From Allium sativum (lineage: Eukaryota > Streptophyta > Magnoliopsida > Asparagales > Amaryllidaceae): a DNA stretch of 64,000 nt. The translations under genes and the position numbers were made by a program. The notes under the pieces are model-generated. The model worked only from the letters and a program-made list of their open reading frames with translations. It was not told the origin of the DNA and made no database searches. The stretch spans positions 167,981,079 to 168,045,078 of the forward strand of contig CM060926.1 in NCBI GenBank assembly GCA_030737875.1. Direction: 5' to 3'. This document shows, piece after piece, positions 45,600-57,890 of the stretch. The number at the start of each line of letters is the position of its first letter. Positions within the stretch are counted from its first letter, which is position 1.

Positions 45600-46045
45600 G
45601 CACTGGCGCTGCTTTTCACTAATTTTGTTTTACACATATCTGGAAATCTAACCGTTGGATCTTCACATATTTTATATCATTAGGAAGGTCATTTCAAAAC
45701 GAATCCAACGGTTTCAGTTTTGGGAAAATCCGACGGTCGGATCTTCCACGCTACCCATTTGAAGTCACGATTTCAATTTACGAACTACAGCGTCGTTATT
45801 CGATTTAATTTAATTATATATATATATATATATATATAATCGTTTCTGGCGCTGTTTTTCTTCAGATTTGAATTAAACATTCCAGACAATCCAACCGTCA
45901 GATCTTCACAAATTTGGTGCCATGGGAAAGATACTTCCCAGGCGAACCCAACGGTTGCGGTTTCGGGAAAAACCAATGGTCGGATTTCCCGCACTAGTCG
46001 TTTGAAATCACGGTTTCAAAACGCGAACTGCACGGCCACGTTTCA

Positions 46046-46128
<83 letters not shown>
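45600..46128 (-). repeat. tandem modules with ACGGTT words, each ending in (TA)n
   Basis: 45600-45839 and 45841-46128 are two diverged copies: TGGCGCTG, then an AATCTAACCGTTGGATCTT-like stretch (ATCCAACCGTCAGATCTT in the second), CCAACGGTT, a CCGACGGTCGG-like stretch, then a TA array. Related single copies lie at 23990-24100, 33610-33850, 41240-41480 and 57130-57385. Confidence 0.75.
46053..46128. repeat. (TA)n microsatellite
   Basis: About 38 uninterrupted TA dinucleotides. Smaller TA arrays lie at 45814-45838 and 47516-47545. Confidence 0.95.
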
Positions 46129-46131
<3 letters not shown>

Positions 46132-47507
46132 CATTCAAAAATTCCTATGTCGTTTTCACTTCAATTATTTCACTAACGCCTTAAAATTTTGGAAAATTTC
46201 GCCACAACCTCCTTTGTACGGGAGGGGTTGGGAAAATTCCCAAATAGCCACAAGGGCATCTCATGTCAAAAAGAAAAAGAAAACGCCAAGCGGCTGGCCA
46301 ACAGGCTCATAAAATCATCACCCAAATAAAACAGTAAATGTGTACCCATTTGTCGGGCATAAAATTTTATCCCTCTTCTCTAGCCCCTTTGCTATAACCT
46401 GTTCAATAAATATGCATGTAAATATATACAATTTTTATCACTTATCATTTTCCGTTCAACTTCATATTCGATTTACTTTGGTTTAAAAACACCATTCATT
46501 CTAATGTTGCATGCATCGGCTAAAATCACATCATTAGCTAATTAATGTATATTTCAACTCATGCATATTTATTTGAACAAGTGGCTATTTTTAACACTTC
46601 ACATTTCAAAGATGATAAATTTGGCGAACTAAAATAGATTTCAACACATGACTATTTTATTTAGTTCCTATGCATGTTGAAAATAATATTTCTTCACCAA
46701 TATTTATTTCAACGTCCGCATATCTCTAGCATATCACATATATGATAAAAATGATATTTTTATCATTTAAAATATTTATTCGACAAATGGATGTTTTCAA
46801 CAATTCATAGTTTCAATAAAAATGTAATTTTTATTGTTCGATCTTTTTATTCAACACATGAACTTTTCCACTACACACACTTCTCAATACATGAGCATTT
46901 CCACACATGGATATTTTATTTATGTTATTCATATAAGAAAGATGAAATTTTTATTGTTGAAACTATTTATATATAAGGCGAATATTTTTCATACTTCATA
47001 TATATTATAAAAAGGTGATTTTTATTGTTTGGACACTTCATTCATTCACAAATGAATTTAATTTTCACACATCACTTTTCAACACATGAACATTTCCACA
47101 CATGGATATAGTTTCAATATATGACTTTAATTTCAACGCACGAAAATAATTTCAACATACGAAAATGATTCTAACACATAAAGATTATTCAAAATTTCGA
47201 CAGCATAACGACAGGGTAGTTAAAACCGACACCGTCCCTAGTACGGCTCCTCGCTCTACCTTAAAACCTCGCGGTTTTTGACAATGGGGATTCATGCATC
47301 TAATTCGCACGTAGGTGGCATGTTTTATTTTTATTTCCACAAATATTTCCAATTCATTTCAATCACCAATGGGTATTTTTCAACCACAACCAAACAATAT
47401 CAACCACAAACAATTATTCAACCATTCGTATTTTTCATCCAATATTTCACATCAATTCACAACAATAAATATTGTCCATGGTTTGTGGACGAGGGGAGTA
47501 TATTCAT

Positions 47508-47548
<41 letters not shown>

Positions 47549-47929
47549 ATATAATTGCTATATTTCACTTGCATTTCAACACATATATCAATTATTCTAT
47601 GCATGTATAATTCATACTTCGCTTATATAGCTTACACCATGCATGTACATGAGGTATACAACATGTGTGTAATTTATATTTCACTAATATAATTTATACA
47701 CGACATTTTCCATTCAAATTCTTTTAATTTAGATTTCTCACATTGGTTTGCGGAGTGCTAAAATTCGTAGATGACTCAGAAAAATCCGCGGCTTCTTCTA
47801 TTGGGTAGAGAGCTTCCTTGCGGTCCCGATGTTTCCTGTTTCATCGAATTTCGTCAACACACCAAAAAGATATGATTTTTCAAAGTGCAGACATCAAAAA
47901 AACTCACCTTTCACGATGGTTCAAAACTA

Positions 47930-48250
47930 GGTTTGCGGTTTTCGCGAGAACCGAGGCACGAGGGGATGATCGGCGGGTTGGACGTGGAAGAGGGAGGAGA
48001 GGGCTACAGGCGCGCGGTGGTTGGAGGCGACTAGGTAGGGCCCAGAACTCGCGGCGGCGGCTGGAAGGTCGGGATTTCGGAGGGAGATATCTCGACGTAG
48101 GAGAAACGATAGGGGGAGCTACTTATATGGATTTGAAGAGGGGAAGGAGAACTACAAAAAGTTGAACTGGGGGAGGGGCTGATTCGGGCTGTGGCGATCG
48201 GAAATCGCCAGGGAAGGGCGGAAGGCGGTTCCTTCGATGTCGAGGGGGGG
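47930..48250 (-). other. GC-rich block, chromovirus P LTR
   Basis: G-rich on the plus strand, so C-rich in element sense. It sits downstream of the conserved box like the block in element B, but the sequence is unrelated. The plus-strand frame 47818-48165 is antisense and has no domain. Confidence 0.5.
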
Positions 48251-48391
48251 TCGGGGTTTTCTGATATAATTTTTTTTTGTGAATGGAGAAATATGATTGG
48301 TCAAAGGTTTTATTAAATTTTTAAATAGTGTTTTCTCAAACGAACTCATTTTCAAACCCAACGACTGTCGCCCCTAGCTAAATACCCCCAT

Positions 48392-48408
48392 CCCGGACAC
48401 AATGGGAT
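48392..48408 (-). promoter_or_regulatory. conserved LTR box, chromovirus P
   Basis: Minus strand ATCCCATTGTGTCCGGG, matching the 30638 box over its first twelve bases and then diverging. Confidence 0.45.
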
Positions 48409-49107
48409 ATGTTTCGTTGGCCAGTTCAACTGTTATAGTCAGTTATTCTTTAAATTAAATTATAAAACATTTAATTTTAACTTTGAACGTACATTTTAGA
48501 TTGCCAGGGCCACAAACTGATTCGAAAAATTCCAGAAAAATAAATCTAGCTATGTTTTGACGCTACGGTCCCAACAAAACTAGTTTCGTCGAATTCTGAG
48601 ATCGTTTGAAAAATGTCCATTTTCTAGTTGATCCAATTTAACAGAAATTGACCAAACGCATTTTCTTTTGCCACTCTCACATACTAGGTTCAAAAATTAT
48701 AAAATTTGAAACCTAGCAATAGTTTGACATCCCGGACCCAACAAAAGTAGTTTTGTAGAATTCCGAGGTCGTTTGCAAAATATCAATTTTCCAGGGCTAT
48801 ATATTCTATATAGCGACCTATCTGAAAATTCATTCGGCCATAACTTTTGATTCCTGTTATGAAACTTCGATTTTTCAGATTCGTTAGAAAGGTATTGATA
48901 AACAGATTTAGATATTTTTGGTTTCGCTAAAATCCGTTATATTCTCCACCCTACACAGTCAGTCAAAGTTTGAATTCAAATTTTCAAACTGACTCACTAT
49001 TTCTAATTCACTATTTTATTGAAATATTCTATTTCAATTGATCAAATTCCTTTGAAATCACCAATTTAAAATTTTTAAATTGGCTCCTATTTTCCGGGTT
49101 ATTACAA

Positions 49108-49119
49108 TCTCCCCCACTT
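49108..49119 (-). other. chromovirus P polypurine tract
   Basis: Plus strand TCTCCCCCACTT, giving AAGTGGGGGAGA on the sense strand, one base off the LTR edge at 49106. Confidence 0.85.
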
Positions 49120-49207
49120 AAAACTTTTCGTCCTCGAAAAGGAAACAACAGTAAAGTAGAAAACAAAATGTAAAAGCAAAGTATTGTAAAGGTACCTTGC
49201 ACTGGAG

Positions 49208-51890
49208 TTAGTCAGAGATATCCACTCTGCATTTGGGGTAAGCTTTCTTAATGCTTTCCTCAGTCTCCCAAGTATAGTCTCTAGGATCCTTACTCCACTG
49301 CACTTTAACTAAATGAACCTTTTTGCTTCTTAGTTCTCTAGTTTCTTTGCCAACAATCTTTAATGGCTCTCTTCTGAGTGCTAATTCTATAGTTATGCCT
49401 ATATCCTATTGCGCTGCTTCTTCTACAACAAGATCTGGATCATGCACATGTCTTCTAAGTTGAGATACGTGAAATACATCATGCACTCCAGGTAACCAAT
49501 CTGGTAATTGAACCCTATAAGTAAGAGTTCCAATTCGTTCGAGTATAGGAAAGGGACCAACAAATCTCGGTGCCAACTTCCCAGTTTTGCCAAATCTGAT
49601 TACTCCTCTCATCGGAGAAACTTTCAAATAAACATGATCACCAACGGCAAATGTCAAATCTCTTCTTCTAGAATCTGCATAACTTTTCTGTCGGTTTTGC
49701 GCGGTTCTCAAACGCTTTTTGATGAAGTCGACTTTATCCGATGCTTCTCTAATCATATCGGGCCCTAACACAAGTCTATTGCCAGGTTCTACCCAACATG
49801 CTGGAGATCTACACGGTCTGCCATATAATGCTTCAAATGGAGACATTTCCAAACTTGCTTGATAGCTATTGTTATATGAGAATTCTGCCAAATGCAAATG
49901 ATCTTCCTATGGCCCACCAAAATCAATTATACAAGCCCGCAATAAATCTTCTAGAATTCTATTCACCCGCTCAGTCTGGCCATCTGTTTGAGGGTGATAA
50001 GCGGTGCTCATATTCAGTTTCGTTCCCAATTCTGTCTAGAAAGCCTCCAAGAATTTTCTAGCAAATATCGGGTCTCTATCACTGACTATGCTGGTGGGAA
50101 TTCCATGCAGCTTAATGATTTCTTTGAAATATATCTATGCTAGACTTTGAGCGTTTCTATTGGATCTGACAGGTATAAAATGGGCAGTCTTCGTGAAGCG
50201 ATCTACGATTACCCAAATGCTGTCATAACCTTTCCGGGTTCGAGGCAAGCCATCTATGAAATCCATGGAAATCTGTTCCCATTTCCAACTTGGGACTTCC
50301 AACGGTTGGAACAATCCAACTAGCTTCTGTTGGTCGCTCTTGATGAATTGACAAGTAGGGCATCTGCTAACATACAAAGAAATATCCCTTTTCATTGCCC
50401 TCCACCAGAAAGTGCGTTTGATATCGTTGTACATTTTACTCACCCCAGGATGAATGAAAATTTTGGATTTATGGCATTCGTCTAGCACTTCTCTTTTGAG
50501 CTCAGGAAGGTTGGGTACACATATTCTCCCATTCACTCTCAGAACTTCTTCTTTATCTACCTGAAAACTTGAGGGCTCTCCCTTCTGGATTCTTACTTTG
50601 ATCCTTTGAATGAAATAATCATTCCTATGGAGAGCACATATCTTATCGATCAAGCTAGGGGTAATTATAAGATTGGCAATGATTGCGGTTTTTCTACTAA
50701 GCGCATCCACTACTACGTTAGCTTTCCCTGGCGTATACAGGATATCAGGATCATACGCTGCAAGAAATTCTAGCCAACGCTGCTGTCTCAAATTCAGATC
50801 TTTCTGGGTGTATAAATACTTCAATGATTGATGATCTGTGTACAGTATAAATTTCTCGCCCAATAAATAATGCCTCCATATTTTCAAGGCAAAAACGATA
50901 GCTAGCAACTCAAGATCATGAGTCACATAATTCTTCTCATGCGGTTTCAGTTGGCGGCTTGCATAAGCGACTACTTGGACTCTTTGCATTAACACTGCAC
51001 CAAGACCTCTAATAGAAGCATCTGTCCAAACCGTTAAATCCTGATTGCCATCAATAATAGTTAACACTGGAGCAGTGGTCAGTTTCGATTTCAATTCCTG
51101 GAAAGCTTCTTCACAGTCGGAAGTCCACTTAAACTTCTCATGTTTCTTCGTGGGCTTCGTTAACGGACCAGATATCTTCGAAAAGTCCTTAATGAACTTT
51201 CGATAATAACTAGCCAACCCCATAAAACTTCTAACTTCTATGGGTGTAGTGGGTTGTTTCCAGTCTTGAATCGCTGTTATTTTGCTTGGGGCAACAGAAA
51301 TCCCTTTCTCTGACGCGACATGGCCAAGAAACTTGACTTCTTCTTGCCAGAAGACACATTTAGAGAATTTGGCTTTGAAGACGTTCTTCCTTAGAATCTC
51401 CAATACTTGTTCTAAATGTTTTTCATGCTCGGGTTTTGATTTGGAGTAGATTAAAATATCATCGATGAATACGAGGACAAATTTATTCAGAACTCCCCTG
51501 AACACTCTATTCGTTGGATCGACATAGTATGCGAGAGCATTGCACAGGCCGAACGGCATTACTAACCATTCATAAAATATGTCCGGACCTCTGAAAGCTG
51601 TCAAAGGAACACACTCTTCTGCTGTTCTCAATTGATGAAAACCTGTAGCTAGGTCCATTCGGGAAAATACTTTCGCCCCATTCAATTGGTCTAACAAATC
51701 ATCGATGCGGGGTAATGGATATTTATTTTTGAGCGTCTGTTTGTTGAGATCTCGGTAATCAACGCATAATCGAAGAGTACCGTCTGACTTTGGGACAAAC
51801 ACAACAGCTGCACTCCAATTAGAAAAACTAGGTCTGATTAGACCCTTCCACAACAGTTGACGAGTTTGATCGCCTAATTCTTCTTTTTCT
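49208..51890 (-). pseudogene. chromovirus pol: RT, RNase H, integrase, chromodomain
   Basis: 51853-50135 (572 residues) carries the RT with [10 protein letters not shown] (Asp 67), VMPFGL and FIDD at 129-132, in place of the usual Y(V/I)DD. RNase H residues TDAS (Asp 278), DLELLA (Glu 315), [10 protein letters not shown] (Asp 340) and VDALSR (Asp 383) follow. The integrase zinc region has His 461, His 468, Cys 498, Cys 501, and the core starts MDFIDGLP (Asp 531). The same frame continues through stops at 50135, 50036 and 49907, then 49897-49406 gives the integrase C-terminus (FHVSQLRRH). A TAG at 49406 precedes a chromodomain (LVKVQWS, DYTWETEE) ending at 49208. A frameshift near 51880 separates pol from gag-protease. 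Inactive; it was the autonomous engine of its family, and the chromodomain would have directed insertion to heterochromatin. Confidence 0.9.
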
Positions 51891-51966
51891 TCGGAGTCAT
51901 TCTGCGAATTGGATGTACCACTGGCCTGGCATTGGGAATTTGATCGATCTGGAATTCTATTTCTCT

Positions 51967-53450
51967 TTACGGAGGTAAGTTTTCAACTTCTTCAAACACA
52001 TCCACATAGTTCCTAACAATCGGAATCTGCTCTAATGAATTGGGGATAACTTCTAATGCTGACCAAAATTCTTCTCTGTTTGGATTCGAACCATGACAGG
52101 GTACCGTAATATATCTAAGCTTCGTTCGAATTTTAACGATCCTTTCTGCACAATTCACTTCGGCTTCGTATTTCGTTAACCAATCCAGCCCGAGAGTGAT
52201 ATCGAATTCGGGAAAGTCCATGATGATTAAATCAAAGGGAAACTTGTATCGAGAAAAAGAAGCAGGTACTTTACAATATGAACTGAGAATGAGAGATCCT
52301 CCTATCGGATTATGTACTTCAACCAATTCTTTAAGCTTTCTCTGTTTTAACTTTAATTTGTGCACTGTGTTACTAGCAATAAAACTACGCGATGCACCTG
52401 TGTCAAACAATACAGAGACAGGAATATTTTTAATTGTAAGGGTACCTCCCAAAACATCGGGTTTACCTGCTCCATCGGAAGCAGCTGGCGGGATCGACCC
52501 GTCATACACGTGAGCTACTACGGCCTTCTTAAGCAAAGGACAGTCTTTGACCAGATGATCAGTCTTGCGGCAATTAAAGAAGGAGCGAGGGTTCTGAGAA
52601 CCCTGGCTTGAACCTTGTGAATTTGTCTTCTGCCTCTTTGGGGCTGTGCACACATTAGAGTAGTGCCCTGCTTTGCCACAGCTAAAGCAATTTCCTAATG
52701 GCGGCTTGTCGTTCTGAGGTTTTGAAGATGCTGCTTGGCTTGACTCAGCTTGATTCGTGGCAGGCTTGCGTTTGTTCCCGGCTTGGCTTCTAGCGCGATC
52801 CTGCTCCAGATGCCTATGGTCAAGGTCTTCGTAGTTGCATGTCATTTCCACTAATTCATTGATTCCAGCTTGACATGGGCCATGGCTCTATCATCATACT
52901 GTCGCCTTAACCCACAGATAAACCTCTTATTTTTTGACTTTGCAGTGGCGACGAGCTCCGGAGCATAGGGCGACAATAGTGTAAATTTATTCACATAATC
53001 CTGCATGGAAAGATCCCCCTGCTGGAGGTTGGCGAAGTCATCGTGCATTCGTTCCAGTGCTTGTTCCGGGACATATTTCTCCTTGAAGAGTTCTTTGAAT
53101 CCATCTCATGTTCTTCCAGCTTCTCTATTCCCGACGGTGAGAGATTCCCACCATAGTTCATCTTGTTCCTGCATAAGCCAGGCGCCCATAATAGCTTTAT
53201 CTTCGTCTCCAAGCCTTAGGCCTTCAAGAATTTTCTCGCATGTTTTGAGCCATGCAAGGGCCTCTATTACCGTGCCAGTTCCCGAGAAGGTCTTGCCTCC
53301 TAAGTTTTTGTATCTCTTAGCTACACGGTCCAGCTCGAAGTATTGAGCGGCCGGAGGTTGTATCAAAGGTCCTTCTTGAACTGGGGCTTCTCCCCTTCCT
53401 CGGCCTCGGCCGGCACGGCCTCCTCTAGCGGCGGCTGCTCTGGTAGCCAT
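51967..53450 (-). pseudogene. chromovirus gag and protease
   Basis: Starts at ATG 53450 (MATRAAAARGG, Arg/Gly-rich), then the retrotransposon gag core (RVAKRYKNLGG, ELWWESLTV). A TGA at 53106-53108 sits where a tryptophan is expected and the frame continues (RMHDDFANLQQG, YAPELV). A one-base shift near 52870 leads into 52851-51967: zinc knuckle C55, C58, H63, C68 (CX2CX4HX4C), a second knuckle-like block with one cysteine replaced by Phe (FFNCRKTDH), then the protease with FDTGAS at 149-154 and ILGLDWL-like TLGLDWL. A TAA at 51967 ends the frame. Gag would form the particle and bind genomic RNA; the protease motif is intact in this copy, but the polyprotein is interrupted. Confidence 0.88.
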
Positions 53451-53708
53451 TTGTCAAATTCTGTATAAGCAAGAAAAGAGTCAGCTTACAGAGACGATAA
53501 TTTATTGCATAGTTAAGCAGAAAATTTATGGAAAGATAACGATGGACTGATCAAATTGTTTTTTGTTATTCTGCTCGGCTCATTCTAGGACTTTACTAGT
53601 CCTATCTCTAATGAGCAACTCGCCTTAGAATACTACTGATTCTATTTTGACGAAGTGTTTAATGTGTTAGACTCCAGAGCTAAGGTTAACCAAAGCTCTG
53701 ATACCAAC
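53451..53708 (-). other. chromovirus P leader between PBS and gag
   Basis: About 245 bp untranslated leader. The PBS lies at 53695-53706 (plus strand GCTCTGATACCA), two bases from the LTR at 53709. Confidence 0.8.
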
Positions 53709-54564
53709 TGTGGCGATCCTAAAACCATGTGACACGGTGTTAAGGATAATCATTGGAATATAACACATTAATCATCGTTAGCAGATCACAGATAATAGCA
53801 TAAACAGAAAATAGAATAATTTACACACATATGACAGCGGAATCATATAGACATCATCACATCAGAGAAGCACAGTATAGGATACAACTTAGTGCATAAT
53901 GATACATAGTCAGTCACCATCGCCCGAGGCGGAATCATACATAAAGAGTACACAAAATAAATATCAGTCTACATCGCCAATGGAGGAATCATAACATAGA
54001 TACAATAATGGCGGAGAAAATCCAAGTCAGCACGGTGTAGTCAAGCCTCGCCATGAGCCAAAAGGTGCGTCAGAAACCTGTAACTAGGCTGCCTGTGAGA
54101 AAATGAGGGCACCCGAGTTTCCAAGGTGAAACAAACTACGAGTCAGTCATGGGACTGGTATGAGAAATCTACATAACTTATTAACAACAATAATAAGGCA
54201 AATCAAAGGACCACGCCACTTTCGCGGAACGGGTTTACTCTAATGAGTGCTAGTGCATGAAATAAAGTAAATGATTAAATCATCTCAATGCTTTTTATAA
54301 AATGAAGCCATTATAAGACTCAGGTCCCATCACACAGGCCGGAGGATAGAGTTTTTACCTTATAATGGCCAAAAATGCTTCATACGTATAAAACAATGTG
54401 TTTGATATTATTACTAGTGCATATATGTTTCAAAAGCAAATTCAATCATAAATATCAATCCTAGACAGGACGGGTACTATATATCATGTCGCCATACTAG
54501 TAATACAATCACATTCGCATATTTCGTATTGGAAATTGGATTCCTTCATGAGTCGAGGCAAGGG
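53709..54564 (-). repeat. chromovirus P 5' LTR, interrupted
   Basis: Starts TGTGGCGATCC and ends GGCAAGGG at 54564 where element C begins. It retains the 228 bp (53910-54137) missing from the other LTR. Confidence 0.86.
54307..54369 (-). promoter_or_regulatory. conserved LTR hairpin, chromovirus P 5' LTR
   Basis: Arms GCCATTATAAG (54307-54317) and CTTATAATGGC (54359-54369) intact although the loop has lost about 10-12 nt of the GCAACGCAAG region. Confidence 0.6.
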
Positions 54565-55081
54565 TGAGACGACCCGAACTTCCCGGCGAAGGAAAGCACG
54601 GATAGAATTGAGGACAAGACAAAATAGAACGCAAACAAAAGAACATTTCTTTGTTATTACAACAATTCCATCAGATACAAGAATATACAAAGTATAAATG
54701 AATAAATTACATTCGATAAATACCACAGATTATAATAAATTACATAGCAGCGGAAAAATATATAAAACACAACTGAAAGTGATACACGAATATAGAGCTT
54801 TCCGAGCATCGTTCCAGCTGTAAATCAGGATCCTGTGAATATAAATCTGCAAAACCAAAACTACTAGCTGCCCGTGTGGAAAATAGGGGCACCCAGAGTT
54901 TAGGTTAAAACAATAAACTCCAGGTCAGTCATGTGACTGGTGTGAGAACAAAAACAGTTATTAACCTTTATTTTAAAGTTAGGTGAATCAAGGGACCACG
55001 CCGTATAACACAAAACGGGTTTCCTCCTAAGAATACCAGTGAATAGAACAAACAGGGCAATGTTAAATAAAGAAAAATGAA

Positions 55082-55154
55082 CCTGTTATAAGACCCAGGT
55101 CCCATCACACAATGCAACGCAAGCCGGAGGATAGGGTTTTTACCTTATAACATC
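55082..55154 (-). promoter_or_regulatory. conserved LTR hairpin, element C 3' LTR
   Basis: Arms CCTGTTATAAG (55082-55092) and CTTATAACATC (55144-55154). The two outer pairs are lost here; nine pairs remain and the inner ACCC/GGGT is kept. Confidence 0.55.
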
Positions 55155-57469
55155 CAAAGGATGCTTGATACGTTTAAAACACATTATTTGATACTATTAT
55201 AGGTGTATAGTGCCAAAACAATTTCAATCATAAATATCAATCATAGGCGGCATGAATGACCCATACCACTATGTCGCCATACTAGGGTCTACAAGTAAAA
55301 CCGAAACATACGTATTGGAAATTGGATTCCATCATGAGTCGAGGCAAGGGGCAAGCTCCTCTCCGCGTTCGAGACACTCTAGCAAATGCCTCAGGACCCC
55401 ACTCTGATCCTTTGGAACCTCCAAGGCTGGTCCTCTCTTACTTTTGAGGATTAGTTATTCCTGAACACACGTTTCCCGTCCTTACAGACTTATATCCGAG
55501 GCACCTCGTATCCAACAACCACACAGGTGAAAAGTATATAAATGTCAAGGCTGGTAGGTCACTGACACCACCATAGCTAGAAAGAAACGTCGTGCACTCC
55601 TTGGGTCCGTATCCCGTTTTTGACTCATACCGAGGTGTGAGGCTCGCGAATTCACGTTATACACAAAGCTACGCCACATAGGCCGTGCTTTGATTATCAA
55701 CCACAAGGCTTTGCTTTTCAACAGAAGCCTTGATCAATTGCCACTTACGCGTGCCACACTGGCAATTCACTCCATGCGACTGATGTCCATCGATATACAA
55801 TCTCTGAGCTTGTACGTCTCAGAGAAGGGCGTTAAGCAAGAGAATAAATTCTCTGCCGCCAAACAGATGTATATTTAATAAAGATCAATCAACACAGAAT
55901 AAAATCCAATGTCAGACACACAATCCATTTACAAGTTCGTTCTGGGTCTGAATGAAACCGGAGGCACTATCCTCGCATATCCATCCATCTCCAAGTACGC
56001 CTGGAAGATCACCAACCGATTCCCTCATCTTGGGTGTACAGCCCAATCAAGATCATCAGTAATCACCCAAACGATGTGAAGACTTCCGGTCTTCAACCAC
56101 CGTCTTCATCTTCAACATCTCGTCAAATCGGTTATTCAGAATGGGCATAAACCCGGCCTTTCTGAATAACCCCGTATATGATAAACGAATGTTACACAAA
56201 CACAACAAACGCCTCATTCCAATTCAGAATATTCTTTTATTCACGAAATCACATTCTTAGGGAAAGGTTCCCATTAATTTTATCCAAGATAAATCGTTAT
56301 AAATTTATTCTATAATCATCCTTTGGATATCATTTCTATCTAGTCGGGATTAGCGAACCACACCGAAGTAATTATTTATTTTATTTCCCAATCCTAACCT
56401 ATTCATCCCATGGAGCAAAACTGGTAATACTCCATATCTAACACCACGGTGCTATTGGTAAAATTAATTACCATTTCACGTTCAAATCTAATTAAAGATT
56501 TAACTATTGCATTGGAGAAAAACTGGTGGTACTCCATTCTCGATCATCTTTCAGAATTGATAATTTAAATTATCAATTCACATTTTAATCTAATTAAAGA
56601 TTCATTAAAACTCCACTTAGTTTTAATCTTTTCAAAAATCAACATCCTGCCTTTAACTGGGTTAAAGAACCAATGTCATCTAAAACACGATTCACGACAA
56701 ACCCAAATCATATTTGATATTAAATACAAGGCTCTGAATAGAAAATATATCGGCTTATATTCAATATCAAATTCTGAAACCAACATGTATCGTATTGGAA
56801 ATAACGATATAAAATATATCTTTCAAATTCCCATAACATTATCTGTATAGTCACGAAATCCAACATCGAAATATTCCGAAGATAATTTCGATTCAACTCT
56901 AGTCCAATCCACGTTTTGGGAAAACTGATTATTTTAAAAATCAAATTCAAATACAATTTATTTATTTCAAAAATAAATTGATTTTAATTCTAGTTCAAAA
57001 CTAGTTCATTTCAACAAAAATCTATTTTTATCTTTTCAAATGTGGAATCCTTCAGCCCAATTTTTCCCAAATCATTTCTTATGATTTAACACAAATTAAA
57101 GATATATTTAATAATTTTATCAAGGTATGTACAATCGATTTCCAACAACGGCCATCGAACTGCACTTACAACGACCTTTTCCAAATTTGATTTGGACATA
57201 ATTCCAAATCCAACCGTTAGATTTCAAATTTCTAATATTCATTGGAAAGCTCTTTTCGATACGAACCCAACGGTTCCGGTTTTAGGAGAATCCGACGGTC
57301 GGATCTCCCGCAACGTCAATTCGAAGTCAATGGTCGAAATTCACGAACTACCGCAGCGCGGCGCGTTCTATTCAGGCCATTATATATATAATATATATAT
57401 ATATTGTATATATTTCTTCGATTTCCTTTTTAAAACGTATTTTATAAATCGTTTTAAATTCGTTTTGAG

Positions 57470-57890
57470 AACCATTTCAACTCTATATTCAATTTCAAAT
57501 CGATTTGATTTCCATTCAATTAGAATTCATTTCAATTTTATTTAATTCAAATTCAAATTCGTTTCAATTCAATTCTAATTCTAATTCGTTTCAATTCAAT
57601 TCAATTTGAATTTACCTTCTATTTAATTCAATTCGAATTCAGTTCAAATTGATTTCAATTCAATTCCAGTTCGTTTTAATTTCATTCAAAACGATTTCAA
57701 TTCGTTTTTAATTCAATTTCAATTTAATTCAATTTGAATTCATTTCTATTCAATTCAAATTCAAATTCACTTTCTATTCAATTCGAATCAAATTCATTTT
57801 CTATTCGATTCGAATTCATTTCAAATTGATTCAATAAAATTTCAATTTGAATTTTAATCTAATTTAATTTGAATTTCATTTCAAAATATT
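57470..57890 (-). repeat. degenerate GAATTC-rich array, element C
   Basis: Short words AATTCAATTC, TTCGAATTC and similar; counterpart of 33035-33500. Confidence 0.7.

Larger units (their letters stand above)
44097..49106 (-). repeat. chromovirus P 3' LTR, second segment
   Basis: Starts ACGAGTCAGTCATGG, matching 54138 onward in the sister LTR, and ends TTATTACA at 49106 next to the PPT. In element sense it carries the box at 48392-48408, a GC-rich block at about 47930-48250, two tandem 240-290 bp modules (45600-46128) and several TA arrays. About 228 bp that the sister LTR has between 53910 and 54137 are missing at the junction with element B. Confidence 0.85.
29664..54564 (-). mobile_element. 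Ty3/gypsy chromovirus P (Tekay/Del-like), nested host
   Basis: Reverse element. Left LTR (3' in element sense): 29664-29864 plus 44097-49106, split by element B. Internal region 49107-53708 (4.6 kb). Right LTR (5' in element sense): 53709-54564, then interrupted by element C. LTR ends are TG (29664, 53709) and CA (49106). The PBS at 53695-53706 and PPT at 49108-49119 are in place. Gag and pol are in Tekay/Del order with a chromodomain after integrase. Whole LTR would be about 5.4 kb. Left flank bases are ACCGC (29659-29663); the right end is not in the window, so the target duplication cannot be tested. Confidence 0.88.
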
